Shown one piece after another: positions 1 through 6,715 of a stretch of DNA of 10,405 nucleotides. Positions within the stretch are counted from its first letter, which is position 1. Each line of letters starts with the position of its first letter. The notes under the pieces were generated by a model. It saw nothing but the letters and a program-made list of their open reading frames with translations, was not told the DNA's origin and made no database searches. The position numbers and the translations under genes were made by a program. The stretch is taken from positions 1 to 10,405 of the forward strand of contig NZ_JAUSCC010000037.1 of assembly GCF_030651745.1 (NCBI RefSeq), in the 5' to 3' direction. Origin of the DNA: Methylophaga sp. Its GTDB lineage: Bacteria > Pseudomonadota > Gammaproteobacteria > Nitrosococcales > Methylophagaceae.

Positions 1-319
1 CAGAATAGAGAGGGGGATCATATGTAATTTCAACTCATTTTGTTGTTGACGCTTACTACGGTAACATTTGGGATCAAGTTTGTATGGCAATCCATAAAAC
101 AGACATCTCTAACTATCAGATAGTAATCACATGTGAGGCTGCTGTCTGAGATTTGAATCCTTCCAGTGAAACGAAGACAGGGTTCAAGTTATACTCACAA
201 GTCTTGCCCCGCAATCGAGCAAACCTCCATTGTGATTGAACACGCAGCAGGTAAGCCCCCTTTATTCCTGCCTCATTTGGAAACCTATGATAAAGCGATC
301 GCCCCAGCAAACCGATTCT
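1..319. other. Gene-poor region upstream of selO
   Basis: I see no convincing gene, RNA or mobile element here. A 64-codon reading frame on the minus strand (116-310) has no recognisable family features and overlaps the selO start region, so I treat it as chance. A TTGACG at about 47-52 could be a -35 box, but the sequence 17 bases on (TGGGAT) is a poor -10. A short perfect palindrome, CTATCAGATAG, lies near 113-123. The selO transcript probably starts in this stretch, but its promoter cannot be fixed by eye. Confidence 0.4.
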
Positions 320-2017
320 ATGGAATCCATCTCCAATCTCGACAATCTTGCTAAGTTAGCAAGCTACTCGTATATGGACACGCTCAACGCTGATCCTGAA
401 GCGACATCCAACGGGGCCGACCACTATCCCCGTCAAGTCTTCTCAGGCCACTATGTCCCGGTCAGTCCCACGCCTCTCGAAAACCCCGAGTACGTCACGC
501 ACAGTAAAAATCTATTTCGCGAACTGGGTTTCGCCGATAGCATGGCTCAGTCGACAGACTTTATGCGTGTGTTTTCCGGCAACCTTGCAAACGTTCCGGA
601 GCCGATGCGTAAGATTGGATGGGCGACTGGCTATGCACTTTCTATATATGGCACTGAATACAAACAGCAATGTCCGTTTCAGACTGGCAACGGATACGGA
701 GACGGTCGGGCTATTTCGGTGCTAGAGACCGTTATCAACGGTCATCGCTGGGAAATGCAGCTAAAAGGTGGAGGCCGTACGCCATATTGTCGCGGCGCGG
801 ATGGTCGCGCTGTTTTGCGATCAAGTGTTCGAGAGTTTCTGGCACAGGAGCATATGCACGCCCTTGGGGTTCCAACTTCACAGTCTCTGAGTCTGTACGT
901 ATCGAAAACCGAGAAAGTAAAGCGTCCATGGTACTCAGAAGGCTCACGTTCGAAGGATCCAGATATGGTTATATTGGAGCCAGCAGCTATCTCGACACGA
1001 GTCGCACCGTCTTTCATTCGGGTTGGCCAAATTGAGCTTTTCGGTCGTCGTGCCCGTAATAACGAGCATCCACAAGCAAGGGAAGAGCTGGAGCAGATAG
1101 TCTTACACCTCATCGATCGTGAGTATGAAGACGTCATTGACCAAAGCCTGAGCACTCCAGAAAAAGTATTGTTGCTTGCCCGCGAGTTCCGAAGCCGACT
1201 GACATCACTAGTTGCCAATTGGATCCGTGTCGGCTATTGCCAAGGTAACTTCAACAGCGACAATTGTGCTGCAGGTGGATTCACACTCGACTACGGTCCA
1301 TTCGGATTCTGCGAACTGTTTGATCCGTACTTCCAGTCATGGACGGGAGGAGGCCAACACTTCGCATTTTTGAATCAACCTAATGCAGCAGAAAAAAACT
1401 TTCAGATGTTTTGTACAGCATTGCGTCCGTTGCTGACTTCAGATCAGGACACCCTGCGAGAACTGGACGAAATGCAAAGCAACTTTGCATCAGTAATGCA
1501 GGTGCAAATGGAGAAAATGTGGGCAGCCAAACTTGGGCTTGATACCTTTAACACGGAGTTATTTAGCGAGCTGGTATCGCTGATGATGCAAACATCGGTT
1601 GATTACACCATTTTCTTTCGCGAACTATCATCGTTGCCCGACGATATTGAGCCACTCAAAAAAAGCTTTTACCAGAACCGGAACTATAATCTAGACCTCG
1701 AACGGATGAATAATCTTTGGTCAGAATGGCTCAGTAAATGGAAAGCGATCATTACGATCAACACCACCGATACTCTTGATGAACTCTCTAGAAAGATGAA
1801 ACTGGTGAACCCGAAATACAGTTTGCGGGAATGGTTCGTGGCACCGGCTTATCAGCAAGCGGCGGCGGGGGACTACTCTCTACTTCGAGAACTGCAAGAA
1901 ATCATGACCAAGCCATACGAAGAGCTATCAAAAGAGGTAGAAGAGAAATATTACAGGCTGAAGCCACTCAAGTTTTTTGAGGTCGGCGGACTATCGCATT
2001 ACAGTTGCTCGTCTTAA
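320..2017 (+). CDS. selO: Protein adenylyltransferase SelO (YdiU family), long form
   Basis: SelO is a pseudokinase-fold enzyme that transfers AMP from ATP to Ser, Thr or Tyr of target proteins; in E. coli it acts in redox and stress responses. Counting from ATG 320 (565 aa), the whole catalytic core is visible. Lys149 (LKGGG) and Glu172 ([10 protein letters not shown]) are the ion pair. Asp314-Asn315 (NSDN) and Asp324 (LDYGPFGF) form the base and metal-binding set. The spacings 149/172 and 314/315/324 equal those recalled for P. syringae SelO (113/136, 252/253/262). The protein ends in SCSS, with Cys where vertebrate SelO has selenocysteine. It is longer than E. coli SelO (about 480 aa), with inserts around residues 195-215 and in the C-terminal half. 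Start choice: the frame is open to TTG 236, and ATG 287 has a weak GGAA upstream. I prefer ATG 320 because family-like sequence begins just after it. It stands alone, next to degraded DNA. Confidence 0.93.
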   Translation: MESISNLDNLAKLASYSYMDTLNADPEATSNGADHYPRQVFSGHYVPVSPTPLENPEYVTHSKNLFRELGFADSMAQSTDFMRVFSGNLANVPEPMRKIGWATGYALSIYGTEYKQQCPFQTGNGYGDGRAISVLETVINGHRWEMQLKGGGRTPYCRGADGRAVLRSSVREFLAQEHMHALGVPTSQSLSLYVSKTEKVKRPWYSEGSRSKDPDMVILEPAAISTRVAPSFIRVGQIELFGRRARNNEHPQAREELEQIVLHLIDREYEDVIDQSLSTPEKVLLLAREFRSRLTSLVANWIRVGYCQGNFNSDNCAAGGFTLDYGPFGFCELFDPYFQSWTGGGQHFAFLNQPNAAEKNFQMFCTALRPLLTSDQDTLRELDEMQSNFASVMQVQMEKMWAAKLGLDTFNTELFSELVSLMMQTSVDYTIFFRELSSLPDDIEPLKKSFYQNRNYNLDLERMNNLWSEWLSKWKAIITINTTDTLDELSRKMKLVNPKYSLREWFVAPAYQQAAAGDYSLLRELQEIMTKPYEELSKEVEEKYYRLKPLKFFEVGGLSHYSCSS

Positions 2018-2058
2018 TTTTACGAAATAGCCAGAATCATTGACGCCACTAATTAATC

Positions 2059-2187
2059 GAAATTAAGAACCCAGGATCATCTACGTTTTTCGATTAACCA
2101 ATGATCAAAACATTCAGAATTTAAAATCTTGCCGGGGTTGGTATCGTAAAAGCTCTCAGATTTTAAATTCTGAACTATTTTAGAAAA
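2059..2187 (+). repeat. Direct repeat copy 1: coding tail plus hairpin
   Basis: This roughly 130-bp stretch aligns with 3171-3299 with only one single-base gap. The hairpin arms are almost unchanged and the flanks have diverged. Its first part reads GAA ATT AAG AAC ... TTC GAT TAA in the same frame as the end of the small ORF at 3041-3208, so it looks like the last 13 codons of a related gene whose upstream part is missing here. The stop is followed by the shared motif GATTAACCAA, nine variable bases, the hairpin, and a T-run/A-run tail. It begins about 40 bases after the selO stop. Confidence 0.75.
2113..2174. repeat. Perfect 17-bp AT-rich hairpin (copy 1)
   Basis: The left arm TTCAGAATTTAAAATCT (2113-2129) pairs perfectly with AGATTTTAAATTCTGAA (2158-2174) around a 28-base loop that is comparatively G-rich (CCGGGGTTGG). 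It lacks the GC-rich stem of an intrinsic terminator. It also lacks the RYYYAAC/GTTRRRY cores of an integron attC site. Function unknown. Confidence 0.8.
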
Positions 2188-2220
2188 CTCTCTATTAATT
2201 TTTGCCAATCCTAATGCCGT

Positions 2221-2448
2221 TCAGAATATCTGCACCCTATTGCGTCCTTCATGCTTGGCTTTGTACAACGCCTGATCTGCCTCCCGATACATCGCATCCA
2301 GCGTCGCCTGTGAACCGGCATCAACAACCCCGGCGCTGAACGTGATGTGCAGTTCCGTGCCGTCTGGCGTGAGAATGGAGTGTTGAGCGAGTACATCGCT
2401 CAGCCGTTGCACAGCTTGACAGGCATCCCGAGCATTAATGAAAGTAAT
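2221..2448 (-). pseudogene. Diguanylate cyclase (GGDEF) 3' remnant
   Basis: Reading on the minus strand, about 75 residues match the end of a GGDEF domain. The signature pieces are HITFSAGVV (the conserved strand after the active site), then MYREADQALYKAKHEGRNRV, the usual last helix and turn, followed by a stop at 2221-2223. The GGDEF active-site motif and everything before it are absent. Homology stops at about 2448, exactly where the oppositely oriented SDR fragment begins. The frame stays open upstream only as antisense of that fragment. This is a dead 3' fragment of a gene that would have made cyclic di-GMP, left by a deletion or recombination event. Confidence 0.8.
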
Positions 2449-3021
2449 GTGCATCGTCCACACACAGTAATTGGCTACGCTCGAGGCAATGCTATGAATA
2501 TGGGCACTACACTTGCCGTTTACGCCTCGATCTGCAGAGCAACGGCTAAACCATTCGTGTTTCCAGGTTCGCAAATTCAGTGGAATGTACTAACCGATAT
2601 GACCGATGCATTAGTTCTGGCACGTCAGATGGAGTGGGCCGCAACAACTCCAGGCGCAGCAAATCAGGCATTCAATACGGTCAACGGTGACATTTTTCGC
2701 TGGAGACGCATGTGGCGTGAAATCGGCGAGTATTTCGGTCTTGAAATCGCGGATTGCCCCGAATCTCCTGAATCGTTGGAATCACAGATGGCCGGAGCCG
2801 ATACAATCTGGCGTGAGATTGTTAAAAAGCATGATTTGGTTGAGCCCGACATTAGCAAACTAGCTTCTTGGTGGCACACCGATGCTGACCTGGGTAGGGA
2901 GCAAGAGTGCGTTAACGATACGACTAAGTCTCGTGAATTTGGTTTTGATCATTTCCGCGAAACAAGAGCTGCGTTTTTCGATCTATTTGATCGGCTGCGT
3001 GCTGAGAAGATTATTCCATGA
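2446..3021 (+). pseudogene. 5'-truncated SDR/NAD-epimerase-like gene (PRISE-like)
   Basis: About 190 residues resemble the C-terminal half of extended short-chain dehydrogenases of the progesterone-5-beta-reductase/iridoid-synthase-like group. Landmarks are VHRPHTVIGYARGNAMNMG, FVFPGS, WNVLTDMTDALVLARQMEWAA and AFNTVNGDIFRWRRMW. These proteins are usually about 350 aa. The N-terminal Rossmann part, with its NAD(P)-binding glycine motif and catalytic Tyr/Lys, is missing. The frame is open back to an ATG at 2347, but residues before about 2446 are antisense of the diguanylate cyclase fragment and do not look SDR-like. Any product would lack the cofactor site. The intact 3' half, with no internal stop, suggests a fairly recent truncation. 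Confidence 0.8.
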
Positions 3022-3040
3022 TTAATGAATAAGTCAGTAA

Positions 3041-3208
3041 GAAGACGATCTTCAAAAACAGTTTGCAGTACAGATCTTAAATAATATCGTCAGTGGATGG
3101 TGGCATGAAGAAGATCCCGCGGATGCAAGAGAAATGCATGAATATTTAAAACGGAAAAATCTTTATGACGAGATTAAGAACCTAAGAAAATCTAAATTTC
3201 TTGATTAA
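3041..3208 (+). pseudogene. Small ORF tail, possibly frameshifted, unknown family
   Basis: The frame is open from after a stop at 3038-3040 to TAA 3206-3208 and reads like a real protein C-terminus: QILNNIVSGWWHEEDPADAR, then EMHEYLKRKNLYDEIKN and KFLD. The first in-frame ATG is late, at 3134. An ATG at 3025, just after the SDR stop, opens a neighbouring frame (MNKSVRR...) that would join this one near 3045 after a single-base frameshift, giving a protein of about 60 aa. The last 13 codons align with repeat copy 1 and the hairpin repeat follows directly. I do not recognise the family. It could be a frameshifted small gene or a 3' remnant. Confidence 0.5.
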
Positions 3209-3299
3209 CCAAATTACCAATCATTCAGAATTTAAAATGTTGTGGGGTTTGTATGGTTAAAACGCTCAGATTTTAAATTCTGAACCTTTTTAAAAAACC
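3171..3299 (+). repeat. Direct repeat copy 2: coding tail plus hairpin
   Basis: This is the second copy of the repeat at 2059-2187, offset by about 1.1 kb in the same orientation. It covers the last 13 codons and stop of the small ORF, the motif GATTAACCAA, the hairpin and the TTTTT/AAAAAA tail. The two copies bracket the two gene fragments. The segment from the coding tail to the hairpin aligns without gaps, which suggests common descent of a gene end plus hairpin. Confidence 0.75.
3224..3284. repeat. 15-bp AT-rich hairpin (copy 2)
   Basis: The arm at 3224-3238 (TTCAGAATTTAAAAT) pairs with 3270-3284 (ATTTTAAATTCTGAA). One G-G mismatch then breaks the 17-bp stem seen in copy 1. The right arm is identical to copy 1 over all 17 bases. 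The loop is again G-rich (GTGGGGTTTG) but differs at many positions. Confidence 0.8.
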
Positions 3300-3396
3300 A
3301 ATCTTTTTTGTCATAACCCACATTATCGGAATATCTATCGAAACAGATCGACACAGTTTGTTGGGTGAGTTCTGCTCAATTTCTTGTCGATCCATA

Positions 3397-3424
3397 AGTT
3401 CGTATAATGTATATTATGTTAAAT
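3397..3424 (+). other. dif: Chromosomal dif site (XerC/XerD recombination)
   Basis: The 28 bases match the E. coli dif site at 25 positions. The XerC arm is AGTTCGTATAA (3397-3407), with three differences from E. coli. The central hexamer is TGTATA (3408-3413), identical. The XerD arm is TTATGTTAAAT (3414-3424), identical. XerC and XerD recombine such sites at the division septum, under FtsK control, to resolve chromosome dimers. The site sits in non-coding DNA between the degraded region and the next gene cluster, as expected for a terminus. A match this long is very unlikely by chance. The remaining doubt is whether it is the primary dif or a copy at the edge of a Xer-dependent element. Confidence 0.93.
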
Positions 3425-3610
3425 TACGTACTGATTAACAGTATCTATGGTGAATGTAAGTGCTTAGCAACTTAAATATGCAACTCTGTCCCTTTTGTCT
3501 TAATTCAGCCGTAAAGTTGCAGTTTCTGACGTCGTTCTAACCTATGTAAAAGCAGTATTTGTTTTTTAAGCGTTACGATAAAAACTCTATTTGTTAACTG
3601 GAGAAAAATC
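3425..3610 (+). other. Intergenic leader between dif and the next gene
   Basis: I see no gene in this AT-rich stretch. TACTG-ATTAA-CAGTA forms a small inverted repeat immediately after dif. A good Shine-Dalgarno (GGAG, 3600-3603) lies seven bases before the ATG at 3611. The promoter of the following cluster should lie here, but none of the candidate -35/-10 pairs is convincing. Confidence 0.4.
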
Positions 3611-3895
3611 ATGACTGCTGATTTTATTAAAGACGCCAATTCTATTGAGCAGATTGTGGATGGTATTAATACTGCTGAAGAATCCCCTGGTGTGAAATAT
3701 TTTGGTGAATACAAATTAGATAGCGGCGAAAAACTGGCCGCACATTATGCTTATGATCAGGTTTCGAAATACGAACAGATTACTGATGATGAAATTAGAA
3801 CTCATCTTGAAGAGCTTAGATCTAAAGATGCACATTTCGATATTGATGAGGCAATGAGGATTGCCAAACAATTCTGCCCTAACTGCGAAAACTGA
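3611..3895 (+). CDS. Small acidic hypothetical protein with C-terminal CPNC
   Basis: A 94-aa protein with a proper ATG and a GGAG Shine-Dalgarno seven bases upstream. I do not recognise the family. It has no signal peptide or membrane segment and is rich in Asp and Glu. Central residues such as GVKYFGEYKLDSGEKLAAHYAYDQV suggest a short beta region, followed by helices (ITDDEIRTHLEELRSK). It ends in FCPNCEN; the C-x2-C pair could bind metal or be redox active, but a single pair is weak evidence. It is the first gene of a + strand cluster and is separated by 55 bases from the dehydratase gene. The good ribosome site makes it a real gene; no function can be given. Confidence 0.75.
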   Translation: MTADFIKDANSIEQIVDGINTAEESPGVKYFGEYKLDSGEKLAAHYAYDQVSKYEQITDDEIRTHLEELRSKDAHFDIDEAMRIAKQFCPNCEN

Positions 3896-3950
3896 TAATG
3901 CTTTACACTGTCAGTTCATAAACTCTTTAACAAAAAATGAGGTATCGACG

Positions 3951-4337
3951 ATGAGCTGGAGAGAAACTGAAAACGAAAAAACCTATACCGATGCTGAAGT
4001 TGAGCAACGACTCAAGGCAGAATTACCTAACTGGTATCTGGAAAATGGCTGGATTCGCCGTAAATATAAAACCAGTGGTTGGAAATCCACATTAATGGTG
4101 GTTAACACTGTCGGTCATTTGGCTGAAGCCGCTTTCCACCACCCTGACCTCACGGTTTCCTATGCGTTTGTCATTGTTAAACTGACTAATCATGCTGCCA
4201 AAGGCATTTCGGATAAGGATTTTGAACTGGCCAGTAAGATTGAAGAAGTTATTATGTGGCAACCCGGCTTAGTTGAAGGCAGCGCTCTGGTTGGTACTCC
4301 GGATGATGCACGCTTTAAATACATTAAATACGACTGA
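3951..4337 (+). CDS. Pterin-4a-carbinolamine dehydratase family protein
   Basis: PCD/DCoH proteins dehydrate 4a-hydroxytetrahydropterins, classically recycling the pterin cofactor of phenylalanine hydroxylase. Starting at ATG 3951 (128 aa; GAGG at 3939-3942), the protein fits the PCD active-site pattern fully: Glu59-x3-His63-His64-Pro65-x5-Tyr71-x9-His81-x8-Asp90. It is slightly longer than the typical 95-115 aa, with extra residues at both ends (it finishes FKYIKYD). The frame is open back to 3861, but that overlaps the previous gene and has no ribosome site. No phenylalanine hydroxylase gene is adjacent. PCD homologues occur in methanopterin-linked gene sets of methylotrophs, so a role with a modified pterin is possible; that is inference. 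The DUF2237 gene follows after two bases. Confidence 0.93.
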   Translation: MSWRETENEKTYTDAEVEQRLKAELPNWYLENGWIRRKYKTSGWKSTLMVVNTVGHLAEAAFHHPDLTVSYAFVIVKLTNHAAKGISDKDFELASKIEEVIMWQPGLVEGSALVGTPDDARFKYIKYD

Positions 4338-4339
4338 TT

Positions 4340-4723
4340 ATGGAATTGGATATCAGCCCCGCTTTAAATGTTCTGGGTGAACCGTTACAAAGCTGTAGCC
4401 ATGATCCTGTCACCGGTTTTTTCCGTGATGGATGCTGTAATACCAGTGATCAGGATTTTGGCTCGCATACGGTTTGTGTTGAACTGACTCAGCCGTTTCT
4501 TGAGTTTTCGCGTTTCCGGGGCAATGATTTAAGCACTCCGGTTCCGGAATTTGATTTTCCAGGTTTAAAGCCCGGAGACAGATGGTGTTTATGTGCACAG
4601 CGATGGCTTGAAGCACAGCAACATGAGATGGCACCTAAAGTGGTTCTGGCCAGTACTCATCAACGTGCAACAGAAATAATTCCACTGGAATTATTAAAGA
4701 AATACGCATTAGATTTAATGTGA
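4340..4723 (+). CDS. DUF2237 family protein
   Basis: A 127-aa protein with the hallmarks of DUF2237: NVLGEPLQSCSHDPVTGF, then FRDGCCNTS, GSHTVCVELTQPFLEFS, RGNDLSTPVPEFDFPGLKPG, DRWCLCAQRW and a C-terminal ATEIIPLELLKKYA. Several conserved cysteines (SCS, DGCCN, HTVC, CLC) mark the family, which is common in bacteria and has no established function that I know of. Length and ends fit the family, so it is complete. It begins two bases after the dehydratase stop without an obvious Shine-Dalgarno, which points to translational coupling and one transcript. It converges with the helicase gene; only 27 bases separate the stops. Confidence 0.92.
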   Translation: MELDISPALNVLGEPLQSCSHDPVTGFFRDGCCNTSDQDFGSHTVCVELTQPFLEFSRFRGNDLSTPVPEFDFPGLKPGDRWCLCAQRWLEAQQHEMAPKVVLASTHQRATEIIPLELLKKYALDLM

Positions 4724-4750
4724 CATATCGGCTATTAGCTATTGATTTAA

Positions 4751-6679
4751 TTAGGTTTCTATAGCAGATTTAAGTTGTCGTTTACTAAAGAAACCTTCTA
4801 CTTGTGTGATGTCCTGTGTGATTGGCATGGCAGGTAAACTGCGCATAAACACTTTGCCATAAGGTTTATTCAGCAACCGCGGATCACACAGGATTAACAC
4901 ACCATGATCCTGTTCATCACGAATTAATCGACCTATCCCCTGCTTTAACTGAATGACGGCAGCCGGGATCTGAATGCTGCGAAATGGATTACCGCCCCGC
5001 TCTTTTAGATTGTTAATTCGTGCTTCCAACACCGGATCACCTGGTGAAGCAAACGGAATCTTATCAATTAATACACAGGATAAGGCTTCGCCTCTGACAT
5101 CAACACCTTCCCAGAAACTATTGGTGCCGAGTAATACCGCATTGCCATGCTGACGGAACTCTTCCAGCAAGGTTGCCTTCGCCCCACTCCCCTGCACCAT
5201 TAATGGATAGTCCAGATCGGCCAATAATTCAGCAACTTCATGCATTGCCCGGTAACTGGTGAACAACAGGAAAATTCGGCCCTGACTATGCAAAATAACT
5301 TCTTTTGCGATATCCGCAACATACTGATTGTAGCGATGATCTGAAGGTTCTACTGGAATACTCGGAAGGTACAAAAGACTCTGTTTGGCATAATCAAATG
5401 GACTGTCCCAACTGGCATATTCGGCATTCTCAATACCTAGATGCTGGCAGAAATGGTTGAATTTACCAGCAACGGTTAAGGTTGCCGAGGTAAAGATCCA
5501 GGCCGCGGGTTTTTCTTCCAGCCATTGCTGAAAATGCTGGCTGATTTCAAATGGCGTGGCGTGTAATACAAAACCGGTTGGCCGATTATCCAGCCATAAC
5601 ACCAGATTATCGTCATTTTGTTCAGTAAATAATTGAATGATATTGAGTAATTCAGTGGCTCTTACATGGCATTGAGACAGGCCGGGACTACGCACTGCCA
5701 AGGGTTCAAGCTCTGACTCAAATACTTCAATATAGTCTACTAACTCATTGAAATGGTTTTTAATTTCATCATTGAATAATTGCGTTAGCCAGGGTGTGCG
5801 TTGTTCAACATTGCCAATATGTAACCGCAGTGTTTGCAACTTGGCTTGCAGTTTTTCGGCATGCAATGCGAGCGTCTGACTATCGGCAGCATGATCCTGC
5901 ATTTCCTGCACACTATCCCGGCACAGTTCAACGATTTGATGGCTGCTGATGCGATTGCCGAGAAATTGTCCGGCAATGGCCGGTAACTGATGTGCTTCAT
6001 CAATAATAAACGCATCGGCAGTGGGTAAAACTTCACCCTGTCCAGCCGTTTTCAAGGCAAAGTCAGACATCAATAAGTGATGATTAATCACCACAATATC
6101 GGCTTCCTGTGCCCGGCGACGCGCTTCTACAATAAAACATTGCTGATACTCGGGACATTGTTGCCCCAGACAGTTATCTACAGTTGAGGTGACCCTTGGC
6201 CAGAGGTTGGATTGGCTTTCCAGCAGATCAGACTCACTTAAATCGCCATTTTTAGTATTTTGTGACCAGTCACGTAACGATCGTAATGTGTCAGTCTGTG
6301 ACAGTAATAAAGGATCCTGTTCTGCCAGGGTCAATCGATGATGACAGAGATAATTGCCACGGCCTTTTAATATGGCAGCTTGAAATGGCACAGCCAGCGC
6401 TTTACGCAAAGTCGGCAAGTCGCGTCTAAACAATTGATCTTGAAGATTTTTAGTGCCGGTGGAGATAAACACTTTTTGCCCGGATAGGATAGCTGGGGCT
6501 AAATAGGCAAAGGTTTTGCCGGTGCCGGTACCGGCTTCAGCGACTAAAACAGTTGCAGATGCCAAGGTATCTGCAATACGTTGCGCCATTTCCTGTTGGG
6601 CCTGACGTGGGTGATAGCCTTTGATTTGCCTGGCAAGAATGCCGCCTTCACCAAAAATCTGTTGTAAATCATCCTGCAT
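4751..6679 (-). CDS. yoaA: ATP-dependent DNA helicase YoaA (DinG/XPD family, Fe-S)
   Basis: A superfamily 2 helicase that unwinds DNA 5' to 3'. E. coli YoaA binds the HolC subunit of DNA polymerase III and helps repair stalled forks. The 642-aa product matches the E. coli protein in length (636) and layout. It has the Walker A motif AEAGTGTGKT (about 47-56) and STGTKNLQDQLF as motif Ia. Four cysteines (112, 170, 175, 181, in NYLCHH and DNCLGQQCPEYQQC) can hold a 4Fe-4S cluster. NHHLL and the DEAH box (227-230) follow. Motifs of the second RecA domain are TSATL, TNSFWEGVDVRG and LKQGIGRLIRD. The start ATG 6677-6679 has only a weak purine stretch upstream. It lies 36 bases after the 172-aa protein gene on the same strand, probably one transcript. 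DinG itself is longer (about 716 aa) and a worse match. Confidence 0.95.
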   Translation of the reverse strand: MQDDLQQIFGEGGILARQIKGYHPRQAQQEMAQRIADTLASATVLVAEAGTGTGKTFAYLAPAILSGQKVFISTGTKNLQDQLFRRDLPTLRKALAVPFQAAILKGRGNYLCHHRLTLAEQDPLLLSQTDTLRSLRDWSQNTKNGDLSESDLLESQSNLWPRVTSTVDNCLGQQCPEYQQCFIVEARRRAQEADIVVINHHLLMSDFALKTAGQGEVLPTADAFIIDEAHQLPAIAGQFLGNRISSHQIVELCRDSVQEMQDHAADSQTLALHAEKLQAKLQTLRLHIGNVEQRTPWLTQLFNDEIKNHFNELVDYIEVFESELEPLAVRSPGLSQCHVRATELLNIIQLFTEQNDDNLVLWLDNRPTGFVLHATPFEISQHFQQWLEEKPAAWIFTSATLTVAGKFNHFCQHLGIENAEYASWDSPFDYAKQSLLYLPSIPVEPSDHRYNQYVADIAKEVILHSQGRIFLLFTSYRAMHEVAELLADLDYPLMVQGSGAKATLLEEFRQHGNAVLLGTNSFWEGVDVRGEALSCVLIDKIPFASPGDPVLEARINNLKERGGNPFRSIQIPAAVIQLKQGIGRLIRDEQDHGVLILCDPRLLNKPYGKVFMRSLPAMPITQDITQVEGFFSKRQLKSAIET

Positions 6680-6715
6680 AACGTATTCCGGGAAGTCTCA
6701 AGATATCGACATAAC

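Noticed and set aside
188..240. Inverted GTTCAA/TTGAAC ends with partly matching interiors as a possible recombination site
   Set aside because: Only six outer base pairs match without gaps, there is no second copy in the window, and no recombinase gene is nearby.
2113..2174. AT-rich hairpin as intrinsic terminator of selO
   Set aside because: The stem is almost wholly A/T with a 28-base loop, unlike a GC-rich terminator stem. The short following T-run is interrupted.
2347..2445. N-terminal 33 residues of the plus-strand frame opening at ATG 2347 as part of the SDR protein
   Set aside because: These codons are antisense to a clear GGDEF C-terminus and do not resemble any SDR segment, so the in-frame ATG is fortuitous.
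2059..3299. Hairpin repeats as integron attC sites with selO and the fragments as cassettes
   Set aside because: The arms lack GTTRRRY and RYYYAAC at the required ends (nearest are GTTCAGA and GATTAAC), and no integrase gene or attI is present.
3861..3950. Upstream ATG extension of the pterin dehydratase
   Set aside because: It overlaps the end of the preceding gene and lacks a ribosome site, while ATG 3951 has GAGG at proper distance and gives the family's N-terminus.
5785..6036. 83-codon minus-strand frame inside yoaA
   Set aside because: It is an alternative-frame shadow of a firmly identified helicase gene.
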